Shown here piece by piece: positions 7,586 to 15,951 of a DNA stretch of 35,719 nucleotides. The stretch is from a virus. The number at the start of each line of letters is the position of its first letter. The first letter of the stretch is position 1. The stretch lies in IMG/VR virus record IMGVR_UViG_3300020215_000103, positions 1 through 35,719 of that record; one strand, given 5' to 3'. Below the pieces are notes generated by a model. It did no database searches. It saw only the letters and a program-made list of their open reading frames with translations, and was not told the origin of the DNA. A program made the translations under genes and the position numbers.

Positions 7586-8776
7586 GTGGCCATCATTAAG
7601 CTCATCAGCGGGGGTAGCGGAGGAGGAGGGGGAGGAAACGCCTTCACCACCATTCAGCCCTCAAGCGGCACTTCTTGTGCGGCGGATGGTGCGACCGACA
7701 CGCTCACGCTGACGGGTGATGCCAACATCACCGTCACCGGCACTGCAGCCACCGACACCATCACCTTTGCAGTGCCCGGCATCGCAACGCATGCGGCACT
7801 CACCGCCACGCACGGAGTGGCAGGTGCCATCGTGGGCACGACCGACACTCAAACCCTCACCAACAAAACGATTGTTGCGGCCAACAACACCGTCACCACA
7901 GCAGCGAGCGGCAACCTCGCAGCCACGGAGCTGAACGCAGCTTTGGCCGAGCTGCAAACGGACATCGACACTCGCGCTACTAGCACGGCTTTGAGTGACC
8001 ATCTCAATGATGCATCCGACGCGCATGATGCATCGGCGATCAGTAACACGGCCATCAACGGGCTTGATGCCACCGACGTGCAGGCCGCCATCGCGGAGAT
8101 GCGCGACTACCGGAAGAACATTTTTTACTTTGATGACTTTGTCGGCACTCAGGCGAGTGGATCAGGTGCCTTTAACTGGACCCACAGCGCTAATAGCGGC
8201 TTGATCGCAAGCGAAACCGGCACCACCATTCAAGACAGCACGCATCCTGGGGTGGTGAGGCTCAGCACATCCACCAGTGCGTCATCCGCTCCGACGCTTG
8301 GTGGGGTGAGCAACTACACGTGCGGTGTGGGACTCCTGTATTTTGAGGCGCTTGTCTATTTAGGCAACCTCTCTGATGGGACGGAAACCTACCGATTCAC
8401 ACTAGGGCTTACCAACACCGTCTCGTCTGCCGCCCCGTCTGATGGTGTGTACATCACCTACACCCACGGCACCAACTCAGGTAAATTCTTATTCAACTGC
8501 ACCAATAACAGCGCAACGACAACAGCAGACATGGGCACAGCGGTGGCGGCTACCACCTGGTATCGACTCGGCATCGTGGTGAACGCCGCGGGCACGTCGG
8601 CTCAAGCCTACATCAACGGTGTAGCCGCAGGCAGCGCGATCACTGCAAATATCCCAACCGGCACACGCCGATGCGGCCCAACCATTCAAATGGTCAAAAC
8701 AGCGGGAACAACGGCAAGGCTCGCCTATTGCGACTACGCCATGTTCCGCCAAATCTTCACGGCAACGAGGGGCTAA
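7586..8776 (+). CDS. Fibre-like structural protein with Gly-rich N-terminus and lectin-like C-terminus
   Basis: 396 aa, GTG start with GAGGCG about 8 bases upstream. It has three parts: an N-terminal Gly-rich linker (residues ~9-17), a repetitive Thr/Ala/Asp-rich middle (about 20-170) containing TDTQTLTNKTI, a motif common in phage fibre shafts, and a C-terminal ~220-residue lectin-like beta sandwich (IFYFDDFVGTQASG, LLYFEALVYLGNLS, WYRLGIVVNAAGTSAQAYIN). The C-terminal domain looks like the one in the protein from 5388. A head fibre or side-fibre protein is the likeliest role. Confidence 0.68.
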   Translation: MAIIKLISGGSGGGGGGNAFTTIQPSSGTSCAADGATDTLTLTGDANITVTGTAATDTITFAVPGIATHAALTATHGVAGAIVGTTDTQTLTNKTIVAANNTVTTAASGNLAATELNAALAELQTDIDTRATSTALSDHLNDASDAHDASAISNTAINGLDATDVQAAIAEMRDYRKNIFYFDDFVGTQASGSGAFNWTHSANSGLIASETGTTIQDSTHPGVVRLSTSTSASSAPTLGGVSNYTCGVGLLYFEALVYLGNLSDGTETYRFTLGLTNTVSSAAPSDGVYITYTHGTNSGKFLFNCTNNSATTTADMGTAVAATTWYRLGIVVNAAGTSAQAYINGVAAGSAITANIPTGTRRCGPTIQMVKTAGTTARLAYCDYAMFRQIFTATRG

Positions 8777-8781
8777 CCGGG

Positions 8782-9132
8782 ATGAATGAGAAAACCCAGG
8801 TGGTGGTGTTCACCTCAAACAATGCCCGCATCCTGGTGAATCCTCCCAACGTGGATGAATTCTTGGGAAAGCCCAACGCCTTCATCAACCCGGATTTGTC
8901 CGAGGTGATTGGCACGCCTCCGCACTTCTGGAAGGTGGTGGATGGTAAAATTGTCCCAATGAGCAGGCCGGAAAAGCTTGCTCGGCTCAAGCTCCACGCT
9001 GCCAATGGCGTGGATAACCGGGTGCGCGCCATGCCGCTGCCGAAGGTGAGGGCCGAGCGTCCGATTCTCTCCCACTTGCTTGCAGCGGCGATTGGGGCAG
9101 CGGCGGGGGCGCTGGGCGTATGGCTATTGTAA
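8782..9132 (+). CDS. Hypothetical protein with C-terminal membrane segment
   Basis: 116 aa from the ATG at 8782, which follows the upstream stop by 5 bases. In-frame sequence upstream of this ATG overlaps the previous gene and is not likely coding. The N-terminal ~85 residues are soluble (VVVFTSNNARILVNPPNVDE, HFWKVVDGKIVPMSRPEK). The last ~22 residues are a hydrophobic Ala/Gly/Leu helix (ILSHLLAAAIGAAAGALGVW), a likely tail anchor. It overlaps the next gene by 13 bases. The family is not recognised. A membrane-anchored protein inside a virion operon could be a lysis or host-interaction factor. Confidence 0.6.
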   Translation: MNEKTQVVVFTSNNARILVNPPNVDEFLGKPNAFINPDLSEVIGTPPHFWKVVDGKIVPMSRPEKLARLKLHAANGVDNRVRAMPLPKVRAERPILSHLLAAAIGAAAGALGVWLL

Positions 9133-9404
9133 CCAACGGCAACAGCGCCAAGGTGGATGCCACAGGCGTGGTAATTGACCGCAAGAACGTGAAGCTCACC
9201 TGCGTGATTTTCACCCCGAACGCTTCAGGCGACTCCATCACGCTCACCGATGGCAACGGGGGTGATGAGAAGGTGACTTTTGAGGCGGATTCCACAGCCA
9301 CTGTGATGTTTGATTTGTCCAACTCGCCTTTGCTTTTTCCAAACGGCATCTATTGCAGCGCGATTAGCGCAAGCAGCAAAGCAACTCTCATAGGCATGGG
9401 GTGA
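9120..9404 (+). CDS. Small beta-rich hypothetical structural protein
   Basis: 94 aa. The ATG lies 13 bases inside the previous gene. The protein is predicted all-beta (VKLTCVIFTPNASGDSITL, KVTFEADSTATVMFDLSN), with a composition like the paired small proteins at 6183 and 7271, although I see no convincing alignment. It is probably a minor head or decoration protein by position, immediately before the head-tail adaptor gene. Function is not known. Confidence 0.6.
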   Translation: MAIVTNGNSAKVDATGVVIDRKNVKLTCVIFTPNASGDSITLTDGNGGDEKVTFEADSTATVMFDLSNSPLLFPNGIYCSAISASSKATLIGMG

Positions 9405-9410
9405 TGAGGC

Positions 9411-10343
9411 ATGGCAATCACTGATTTTCAGGACATTTATGAGGCGGTGCTGGGCGAGCTGAAAATCCAGACAGCCGACACCACCACGCTCACCCGGGTG
9501 AAGCAAGACATCAACATCATTTACACCAACGAGGTGGCCCCCTTCAAAAAGTGGGATTGGCTTAAGGGCTCAACCAAAGTGCAGGTGCCTGCTTATTATT
9601 CCACCGGCACTGCCACCGTCACCAACGCCTCCACGTCTGTCACCATCAGCTCAAGCATCGCAGCCACCAAGGCCAACTACTACTTTGCGGTGGATGGTTA
9701 CGAGGAGATTTATGTCATCTCCGCGCACACTGCGGGAACGGCAAACCTCACGCTGGATGCCGCCTACACGGGTGACTCAGGCTCGGGCCTGGCTTATAAA
9801 ATTTGGACCGACACTTTCGCGCTTCCCACTGATTGCCGCGAATCGACAGCCGTCACCCACGCCTTCCAAAATCGTCCGCTCACCCCGGTGAGTGAGGAAG
9901 AATTCGAAGAGCTGCTTGCCGCCCACGGTGCTCGCACCGAAGGGCGCCCTCAATACTATTGCACCACCGATTTCTATGATCCAAGTGGTGGCGCTGAAAC
10001 TGAATCAGACCGCTACCGGCGCATCCGGTTCTTCCCGGCAGTGAACACGGATGCCACCACCTGCAGTGTCAGCTACGCCAAAGAGGTGAGCGCCATGAGC
10101 AGCGATGGAGATGAGCCGCTCATGCCGGTTGAGGACAGGGCAGTGCTGGTTTACGGCGCCGCTCAACGCGCCTGGGCGCGCGAGCGCAACGAGGCAGAGA
10201 GTGCACGCAACGATGGTCTATTCCAGCGCAAGCTTGCTCGCATGGCTGGAAAGATGAAGGACAGCCAGGCCAAGCCCAAGCTCACCATCTCGCGCCGCTA
10301 CTTGGCCGCCAAGCGAAGGGGAAACCGGAGGAGTGACGACTGA
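9411..10343 (+). CDS. Head-tail adaptor protein (podovirus gp4/SU10-adaptor-like)
   Basis: 310 aa. It starts with FQDIYEAVLGELKIQ...VKQDINIIYTNEVAPFKKWDWL, a helical opening typical of podovirus adaptor proteins that bind under the portal. A beta-rich insert follows (about residues 50-130), then the YKIWTDTFALPTDCRESTAV segment and a C-terminal helical region (VYGAAQRAWARERNEAES), ending in a very basic tail. Its position before the gp10-like tail gene matches P22-like phages, where gp4 and gp10 complete the portal-tail junction. The stop codon overlaps the next start (TGATG). Confidence 0.7.
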   Translation: MAITDFQDIYEAVLGELKIQTADTTTLTRVKQDINIIYTNEVAPFKKWDWLKGSTKVQVPAYYSTGTATVTNASTSVTISSSIAATKANYYFAVDGYEEIYVISAHTAGTANLTLDAAYTGDSGSGLAYKIWTDTFALPTDCRESTAVTHAFQNRPLTPVSEEEFEELLAAHGARTEGRPQYYCTTDFYDPSGGAETESDRYRRIRFFPAVNTDATTCSVSYAKEVSAMSSDGDEPLMPVEDRAVLVYGAAQRAWARERNEAESARNDGLFQRKLARMAGKMKDSQAKPKLTISRRYLAAKRRGNRRSDD

Positions 10344-12415
10344 TGGCCACAGTCACCTACCGCATGCTCCCTTGGGATGGTGGGCTAAACACCTCCCTGG
10401 ATGCGGCCCTCATCGCCCCCAACGACCTCACCATTGCCGATAACGTGGTGTTTGCCGAGAAAAGCTCGCGCAAAAAGCGCCCGGGCATGGACTATTGGAA
10501 CGGCTGGGAAAGCAAGTCGCGCTCCAGCTCCACCACCACGCGAACCCTGAAATTTAATTGCGAAACCACCATTCAGGTGGGTGACACCATCCATGTCCTT
10601 GGGCCTAATGACAACTCGGACAGCACCAACCGCACCTCCTACTTAGGCACCTACACCGTCGCATCGGTGAGCACCACGACACTGGAAAACGACACCATCA
10701 CCTACACGGGTCTAAGCTCCCTCACTGAGGCCAGCACCAACGACACGGCCATCACGGTGATGAAAAGTGGAGCTGCCCTCACCACAGCCAGCCGTGCCTC
10801 AAGCGGCACCACCCGCACCCTGGTGGTGACGGGTGCCACCTATGCGGTGGGTGACCTGATTAGCGTGAACGGGCTGCCTAACGACTACAACGGCACCTTT
10901 TCAGTGACGGGTGTGAGCACCACCACGACGCTCAATGACACCATCACTTACACGGCAAGCGGAAGCTTGGCCGAAGCAACCACAGCGGACACCAATGGGC
11001 GCGTCATCGTCAACGACATGGACAGCGCAGTTGTGGCCTGCATCGATTATTGGCGAAACGCTTCTGGCACCAAAACCCAGCTCACCATTGAGGTGAGGAG
11101 TGACCAGGCCGGTGGCCGCACTAAGCTTTACAAATACGACACCAACGCCATCCGAACGCAAATTCCAATGGCAGCCGGAGCGTCCGCCTTCAGCGGCGTG
11201 ATTAACCAGGTGAGCTATGAGGTGTTTAATGAGAAGCTCATCTTGGGCTTCAACGGCACGTCAAACACTCCGAAGGTGTATGACCCGGCAAGCAGCGCCA
11301 ACCTTTCCAACCTCTCCAATGCCCCGAATTTCAGCTTGGTGAGGAAGCATTTGGGGCGCCTATTCACCAACGACAAGACCTGGCTTGATCGCCTCCATTA
11401 CTGCGAAACTTACAACGAGACGGTGTGGAACGGCGATGGCGATAGCGGGGCGCTCGACATCGAAAAAGGTAACGGCGACCCCGAGGGCTTCACCGCCATT
11501 TTTCCGCCATTCAAAGGCACCCTCTTTGTGGGCAAGCGCCAAAGCCTTTTCCGTGTGGATGGGGATGCGCCTGAAAACTTCACCCCAAACCAGGTGGGTG
11601 CAGGTATTGGGTGCGTGAGCCACAACTCGGTGGTGAGCGTCGATCAAGACGACATCTATTTTGCTTCTGAGCGCGGCTTCCACAACCTGAAAACCACGGA
11701 TGCTTATGGCGATTTCTCAGGTTCCTTCATCTCTGCCCCCATCCAAACCAGCTATAACAGCTTTGCCACGGGCCGCCTGAAGTACATCCAGGGCGCCTAC
11801 ATCAGCAGCCTCAACTCCGTGGTGTGGAGCGTGAGCGAAGACGGTTACGAGGAAAACGAACACCTCTACCTGCTCAACGTCCAGGCCCAGAAGTGGTACC
11901 GCTGGCCGGATGTTTCGGCCGCGTCCTTCATGGCCCGCAGCGAAGGCAACAACAGGGTGTTGTATATTGGAGACTACGCTGGACGCATCATTAAGACGGG
12001 CAATGTCTCCCTTACCGACTTTGGCACCCGCGGCATCAGCTACCGCGTGAAAACGGGCGTCATCTATGTGGATGGTGACCCCTACACAGTGAAGGGCTTC
12101 AAAAAGCTAGCCCTCCTGTACAAGCCGCGCGGCGCCTACTCGTTTACTGTAAAATTCACTGTCGATAACTATTCAACACAAACTCTAACTTTCTCTCAAT
12201 CTGGTTCCACCGACGCACTTGGCGATGACTTCACGTTGGGCACCTCAGAGCTGGGCAGTAGCCCCGTTCTAGCGCCCTACACGCAACCCGTGGATGGCTA
12301 CGGCCACGGTTGCACCATTGAAATCGAGCAAAGCAGTGCCGGGCAGGACATCGAGATTTACGGCTACATCATCGAATATGAGCCCGCAGGTACTGCCCAG
12401 GAAGTTGTGACCTAG
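10343..12415 (+). CDS. Tail accessory/hub protein (P22 gp10-like) with duplicated inserted domain
   Basis: 690 aa, start overlapping the upstream stop by one base. The opening (LPWDGGLNTSLDAALIAPNDLTIADNVVF) and the beta-propeller-like body (VSYEVFNEKLILGFNG, FKGTLFVGKRQSLFRVDGDAP, DDIYFASERGFHNLKTTDAY) are typical of P22 gp10-like or podovirus tail stabilisation proteins. Residues about 64-139 and 154-224 are tandem copies of a ~70-aa beta domain. Shared patterns are TTRTL, a VGD turn, G(T/S)(Y/F)(T/S)V and NDTITYT. The insertion lies after residue 60, so the phage-specific domain decorates a conserved core. Confidence 0.75.
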   Translation: MATVTYRMLPWDGGLNTSLDAALIAPNDLTIADNVVFAEKSSRKKRPGMDYWNGWESKSRSSSTTTRTLKFNCETTIQVGDTIHVLGPNDNSDSTNRTSYLGTYTVASVSTTTLENDTITYTGLSSLTEASTNDTAITVMKSGAALTTASRASSGTTRTLVVTGATYAVGDLISVNGLPNDYNGTFSVTGVSTTTTLNDTITYTASGSLAEATTADTNGRVIVNDMDSAVVACIDYWRNASGTKTQLTIEVRSDQAGGRTKLYKYDTNAIRTQIPMAAGASAFSGVINQVSYEVFNEKLILGFNGTSNTPKVYDPASSANLSNLSNAPNFSLVRKHLGRLFTNDKTWLDRLHYCETYNETVWNGDGDSGALDIEKGNGDPEGFTAIFPPFKGTLFVGKRQSLFRVDGDAPENFTPNQVGAGIGCVSHNSVVSVDQDDIYFASERGFHNLKTTDAYGDFSGSFISAPIQTSYNSFATGRLKYIQGAYISSLNSVVWSVSEDGYEENEHLYLLNVQAQKWYRWPDVSAASFMARSEGNNRVLYIGDYAGRIIKTGNVSLTDFGTRGISYRVKTGVIYVDGDPYTVKGFKKLALLYKPRGAYSFTVKFTVDNYSTQTLTFSQSGSTDALGDDFTLGTSELGSSPVLAPYTQPVDGYGHGCTIEIEQSSAGQDIEIYGYIIEYEPAGTAQEVVT

Positions 12416-12436
12416 AGACGGTCACTCGGGGGAAGC

Positions 12437-13426
12437 ATGCCAACTTTGAGCATTGGGAAAACTTACGCTGACGGTGACGTGCTCACCGAAGCGGACCTTG
12501 ACCTCATCCGCGATGACCTTGAAGACTTCTTCAACGTCACCAAAATTGACACCGACAACATCCAGGCGCTTGGCATCGCCACGGCCAACTTGGCTAACGG
12601 CATCCTCTCAGCCGACAGCACAGGCCGGGCAAAAATGGCGGATGGGTTTCTTTCTGCCGATGCCACGGGGCGCGGGAAGATGGCCGATGGGTTTGTGAAT
12701 CGTGACAAGCTCACCACGGGCGCGGTGGGAAAATCTAACGTGCTTACAGTTACGGCAGCAGGGGCCACCGCGCTGGATGGTAGCTATGACACCATCCTAT
12801 CCAACGCGGCACTCGGCGCCATTGAGCTGGATCTCCCGGCCGCGGCTTCGCACACGGGGCGCCGCCTTTTCATTAAGCACATCAGCGCCACGTCCAGCAC
12901 TAACACCACCACCGTAGACCCAAACGGCGTGGAAACGATTGACGGTGACACCGCATCCATCGTGTTGAGCCGGGAAGATGAAGTGCTAGAACTAGAGTCG
13001 GACGGCACTGGTTGGCAGCGTGTTGAGATGCGCCCTAATCGCTACCAGACAAAAATACTTACCGCCGACGTTACCTCTGCGACATCGGTAGCAGGGCTTA
13101 GCTTCTCCAACCTCGTGGTGGGCAGGGTCTATGAGCTGAAAGCTCAACTGAGAATGCAGTGTCTTGGGGCGGGCGATGACTTGGCCGTCACCTTCTCCAA
13201 CAACTCCACCACATTGATGGTGATTGAGAATGCTGGCGGCGGGGACATGCGCTTGGTTATGAGCAACTCAATTATTTTCAAGGCAGCTGCAACCTCCCTT
13301 GCTTGTGCTGTCAGTAGCTTAAGCGGCACGGCTCGCCTCACCGGCAACAACACCATGGATTGGTCATGGGCACAGCTCATTGAGCGCAATGATTTGAACA
13401 CCTCTGAAACGACGGCTTGGACCTAA
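12437..13426 (+). CDS. Tail fibre/needle-like protein
   Basis: 329 aa with GGGGGA ahead of the ATG. The N-terminal ~75 residues form a helical stretch and then a repeat typical of phage fibre shafts: SADSTGRAKMADGF, then SADATGRGKMADGF, then VNRDKL. The middle has a beta-helix-like region (GAIELDLPAAASHTGRRLFI, TIDGDTASIVL), and the C-terminal ~120 residues form a beta-rich knob (TAWT end). Position right after the gp10-like gene suits a needle or receptor-contact fibre at the tail tip. The stop overlaps the next start (TAATG). Confidence 0.7.
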   Translation: MPTLSIGKTYADGDVLTEADLDLIRDDLEDFFNVTKIDTDNIQALGIATANLANGILSADSTGRAKMADGFLSADATGRGKMADGFVNRDKLTTGAVGKSNVLTVTAAGATALDGSYDTILSNAALGAIELDLPAAASHTGRRLFIKHISATSSTNTTTVDPNGVETIDGDTASIVLSREDEVLELESDGTGWQRVEMRPNRYQTKILTADVTSATSVAGLSFSNLVVGRVYELKAQLRMQCLGAGDDLAVTFSNNSTTLMVIENAGGGDMRLVMSNSIIFKAAATSLACAVSSLSGTARLTGNNTMDWSWAQLIERNDLNTSETTAWT

Positions 13427-13803
13427 TGCAAGCCCGCTCCTATCGTCCTGAGGACCATGAAGTGATTGCGGAGTGGTGGAAGGGGCACGGCTGGCCCGTC
13501 ATCCCTCCACCCATGTTGCCCAGGACGGGCATCATCGTTGACGGATATTGTGCGGGTTTTCTCTACCGGACGGACAGCGCCGTGGCCATTTTCGAGTGGA
13601 TAGTGGCTAACCCGGCGTCTGATAAAATTGAGCGGGCAAAGGCTCTGGACACCCTCATTGAGGCGGCCCTGGCCGAGGCCAAATCCATGGGGGCAGTGGC
13701 AGTGTTCACCATGGCCAAACACCCGAAGCTTCTCAGTCGATATGAGCAGCACGGGTTTCAGCGCACCGATGAGGGCATGACCCACATGGTGAGGAGATTC
13801 TAG
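13426..13803 (+). CDS. GNAT-like N-acetyltransferase
   Basis: 125 aa from an ATG that overlaps the fibre-gene stop. The start RARSYRPEDHEVIAEWWKGHG is close to the classic GNAT opening (R-x-x-D-x-x-x-hydrophobic). The middle has IIVDGYCAGFLYRTDSAVAIFEWIVANP (strands beta 2-4) and the end has ALAEAKSMGAVAVFTMAKHPKLLSRYEQHGF, matching the C-terminal GNAT helix and Y-x-x-x-GF element. Small enzymes like this recur beside tail and internal-protein genes in podoviruses. The substrate is unknown; modification of a virion or host protein is possible. Confidence 0.68.
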   Translation: MQARSYRPEDHEVIAEWWKGHGWPVIPPPMLPRTGIIVDGYCAGFLYRTDSAVAIFEWIVANPASDKIERAKALDTLIEAALAEAKSMGAVAVFTMAKHPKLLSRYEQHGFQRTDEGMTHMVRRF

Positions 13804-13804
13804 C

Positions 13805-14788
13805 GTGGCAATCGGAACAGCAGCGGCAATCATGGGTGGTGGTGCTCTTCTGGGTGGCATTGCGGGCGCGATGGGGCAAAAAACCAGCTACGAGTCGGGT
13901 GTAAAGCTGGACCCTGCGGGCTGGGAAGAAAAAGAAGGCAACCGCCTTCAAGTGGGTCACCTCAAAAATCTTGAGAAGATGGTGCAAGCCTCTGGCGGCA
14001 CTGCTGACGTGGCAGCCGCCCGCGGCGCCGGTATGGATTTCGCCGGAATGCTCAAGCAGTACAGCGAAGGCGGCAACCTCCCAACAGATGCAGACATTGC
14101 TTCGGCTGGGGGATTTGCTCAGAAACTATTCGCAGGCCAGCGCACGGCAATGGAACAAAACTTTGCCGATCAACAGACTCAAGCCAACCGCATTGCTGCA
14201 CAGATGAATCGCGCGGGCAATGACCCCATCCTCCGCGCAAAGCTCGCCCAAGAGCAAACCCGTCAGGCCGCACTGCTTGATGCCAACCAGGGTAGCTGGG
14301 CCATGCAGCACGCGATGAACCAACCCGGCCAACGCCTGGCGTTTGCAGGCCAGCGTGCTGATGTGCTCGGTGGGCTTGCCTCTCAGGCGCTTTCTAACCG
14401 TCAGGCACTCGTGAACATGGGGCGCCAGTTGAAGCTTGACCGCGAAAGCTTCCGCCTCCAGACGGCAAAACGCTACGGCTCGCAGGAAAGCGGTGGCGGG
14501 GTTGGGGGAGCCATTCAAGGCGCGCTCGGGGGCGCTGGAATGGGCGCAAGCGTGATGGGCATGATGGGTGGAGGTGGTGGTGGCGGCGGCGGGGGTAGTT
14601 TCTCTGTGCCCACAGCCAACATGGGCAGCTTCTTTGGTGGCCTCAACCCCTACGGCCCAGGCGGTGGCGGTCTTTCGATGCCGACACCGGCACCCTCAAG
14701 CGGTTTCGGCGGTAGCTTTCAGATGAGCAATCAATTCACCGGCGCCCCACGCACGTTCAGCCTGGGCACGCAGTTCGGGGGTCAGTGA
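13805..14788 (+). CDS. Internal virion / DNA-ejection protein (T7 gp14-like position)
   Basis: 327 aa, GTG start with AGGAG 9 bases before it. The N-terminus is a hydrophobic Ala/Gly segment (GTAAAIMGGGALLGGIAGAM) like those that open T7 gp14-type core proteins and may insert into the host outer membrane. A helical Gln/Ala-rich middle follows (EQNFADQQTQANRIAAQMNR), and a Gly-rich, low-complexity C-terminal third begins near residue 235 and includes ten consecutive Gly. It is the first of three large genes ending the virion operon, an arrangement typical of ejection proteins. No enzymatic motif is visible. Confidence 0.62.
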   Translation: MAIGTAAAIMGGGALLGGIAGAMGQKTSYESGVKLDPAGWEEKEGNRLQVGHLKNLEKMVQASGGTADVAAARGAGMDFAGMLKQYSEGGNLPTDADIASAGGFAQKLFAGQRTAMEQNFADQQTQANRIAAQMNRAGNDPILRAKLAQEQTRQAALLDANQGSWAMQHAMNQPGQRLAFAGQRADVLGGLASQALSNRQALVNMGRQLKLDRESFRLQTAKRYGSQESGGGVGGAIQGALGGAGMGASVMGMMGGGGGGGGGGSFSVPTANMGSFFGGLNPYGPGGGGLSMPTPAPSSGFGGSFQMSNQFTGAPRTFSLGTQFGGQ

Positions 14789-15951
14789 TGGCGATGGATG
14801 ACCTGTTTAAAGCAATGGAGATGTTTAAAAGCGGCGTGCAGGATTTCGCGCTGAGCCGCGCCATCAATAGCGCCAATGAGCAGGTGCAGGGCATCCGTGC
14901 AGCCGAAATGGATGAGATGCAAAAGCGGCAGATGCTCAGCCAAGTGAGCAACGACCTGGTCACTCGCATGGCAGCTCTTGGCGCCCCGGCCACCACCATG
15001 GCAGCCGCGGCGGGCGCGATGGCTCCCCCCAAGTTCGCGAACGCAGCCGACATGCACATGCAGGGCATGCAAATGGGGGATCAAAGCCTGGTGGATGCAG
15101 CCGCTCAGCAGCAGGAGTTTGAGAATAACCCGAAATTTGAGCTGGCGAAGATTCGGGAGCAGGCGAAATTTAATCCGCTGGCTCAAATGAAGTTTGAGGA
15201 GCAGCAGGATCAATTCAAGACTAAGCAGTTTTCCACCTTCAGCAACAAGCTCAACCCTGAGCTTGCCGTGCGCTCAGCCTATGGACGGGCAGCGGCTGCT
15301 GTCCAGCGCGCCAACGCGCTTGAGACCCTCATCGGTAAAGCCTCCTACGACATCAGTGCTGCAAACAAGCTGCCTCCTCAGATGGTGCAGGAGCTTGCGA
15401 TGGGCCTCGCCTCGATGGTGAAAGGTGGCGTTGCCACTCAACATGAAGCTGAGGAATTCGCCCCAAGCACCCTTGGGATGGATAAGGCCAAACTGCAGCA
15501 GTACATGACGAATGGTGTTGAAGGCGCTCAAGCCGGTGAGTTTGTGCAGATGTACGCTAAAACCATCAAGCGCGAGCGAGCGGAGATGCAACGCGAGATT
15601 GACGACACCGCACTCAAAATCGCCCAAGGCAATCTGTCGCTCTATAAGCAGGACCCCGAGCTATTCAAAGAGACTGTGGCCCGTCAGCTGGGCATCTCCT
15701 CTGATGAAGTGGTGATTGACGATAAGAAGAAAACCGTCACCACCGTGCATCGGCAAATGGAAGAAAAGCGCGTGAAAGCAGCCACCGTGGGGCTGCGTGC
15801 TGCCTATGCTGCGATGAAGAGCCAAGACCCAGAAGAAGTGGCCAAAGCTCAGCGCGTGTTTCAAACCCTCCGCATTGACCCCTCCAAGCAGACCCTCCAG
15901 GAAGCCATCCAAAATACCCGCTTCCAAATCACCCGAGGGCTCCTTGAATGA
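14788..15951 (+). CDS. Internal virion / ejection protein 2
   Basis: 387 aa, ATG overlapping the previous stop (TGATG) with GGGGG upstream. The protein is largely helical and rich in Ala, Met, Gln and Lys, with possible coiled-coil regions (around residues 20-60, 105-160 and 255-300). There is no signal peptide or membrane helix. The middle contains NKLPPQMVQELAMGLASMVK. It is not recognised as an enzyme. Its place between two other ejection-protein candidates suggests part of the DNA-delivery complex (T7 gp15-like position). The stop overlaps the next start by 4 bases (ATGA). Confidence 0.6.
   Translation: MAMDDLFKAMEMFKSGVQDFALSRAINSANEQVQGIRAAEMDEMQKRQMLSQVSNDLVTRMAALGAPATTMAAAAGAMAPPKFANAADMHMQGMQMGDQSLVDAAAQQQEFENNPKFELAKIREQAKFNPLAQMKFEEQQDQFKTKQFSTFSNKLNPELAVRSAYGRAAAAVQRANALETLIGKASYDISAANKLPPQMVQELAMGLASMVKGGVATQHEAEEFAPSTLGMDKAKLQQYMTNGVEGAQAGEFVQMYAKTIKRERAEMQREIDDTALKIAQGNLSLYKQDPELFKETVARQLGISSDEVVIDDKKKTVTTVHRQMEEKRVKAATVGLRAAYAAMKSQDPEEVAKAQRVFQTLRIDPSKQTLQEAIQNTRFQITRGLLE

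Noticed and set aside
13556-13567. TTTTCTCTACCGG, similar to the repeated intergenic motif
   Set aside because: It lies within the coding sequence of the GNAT-like gene and lacks the last two bases of the motif; likely chance.
14560-14605. Gly-codon repeat resembling a DNA repeat array
   Set aside because: It encodes the Gly-rich linker of the first ejection protein and has no spacer structure; it is not CRISPR or a satellite.
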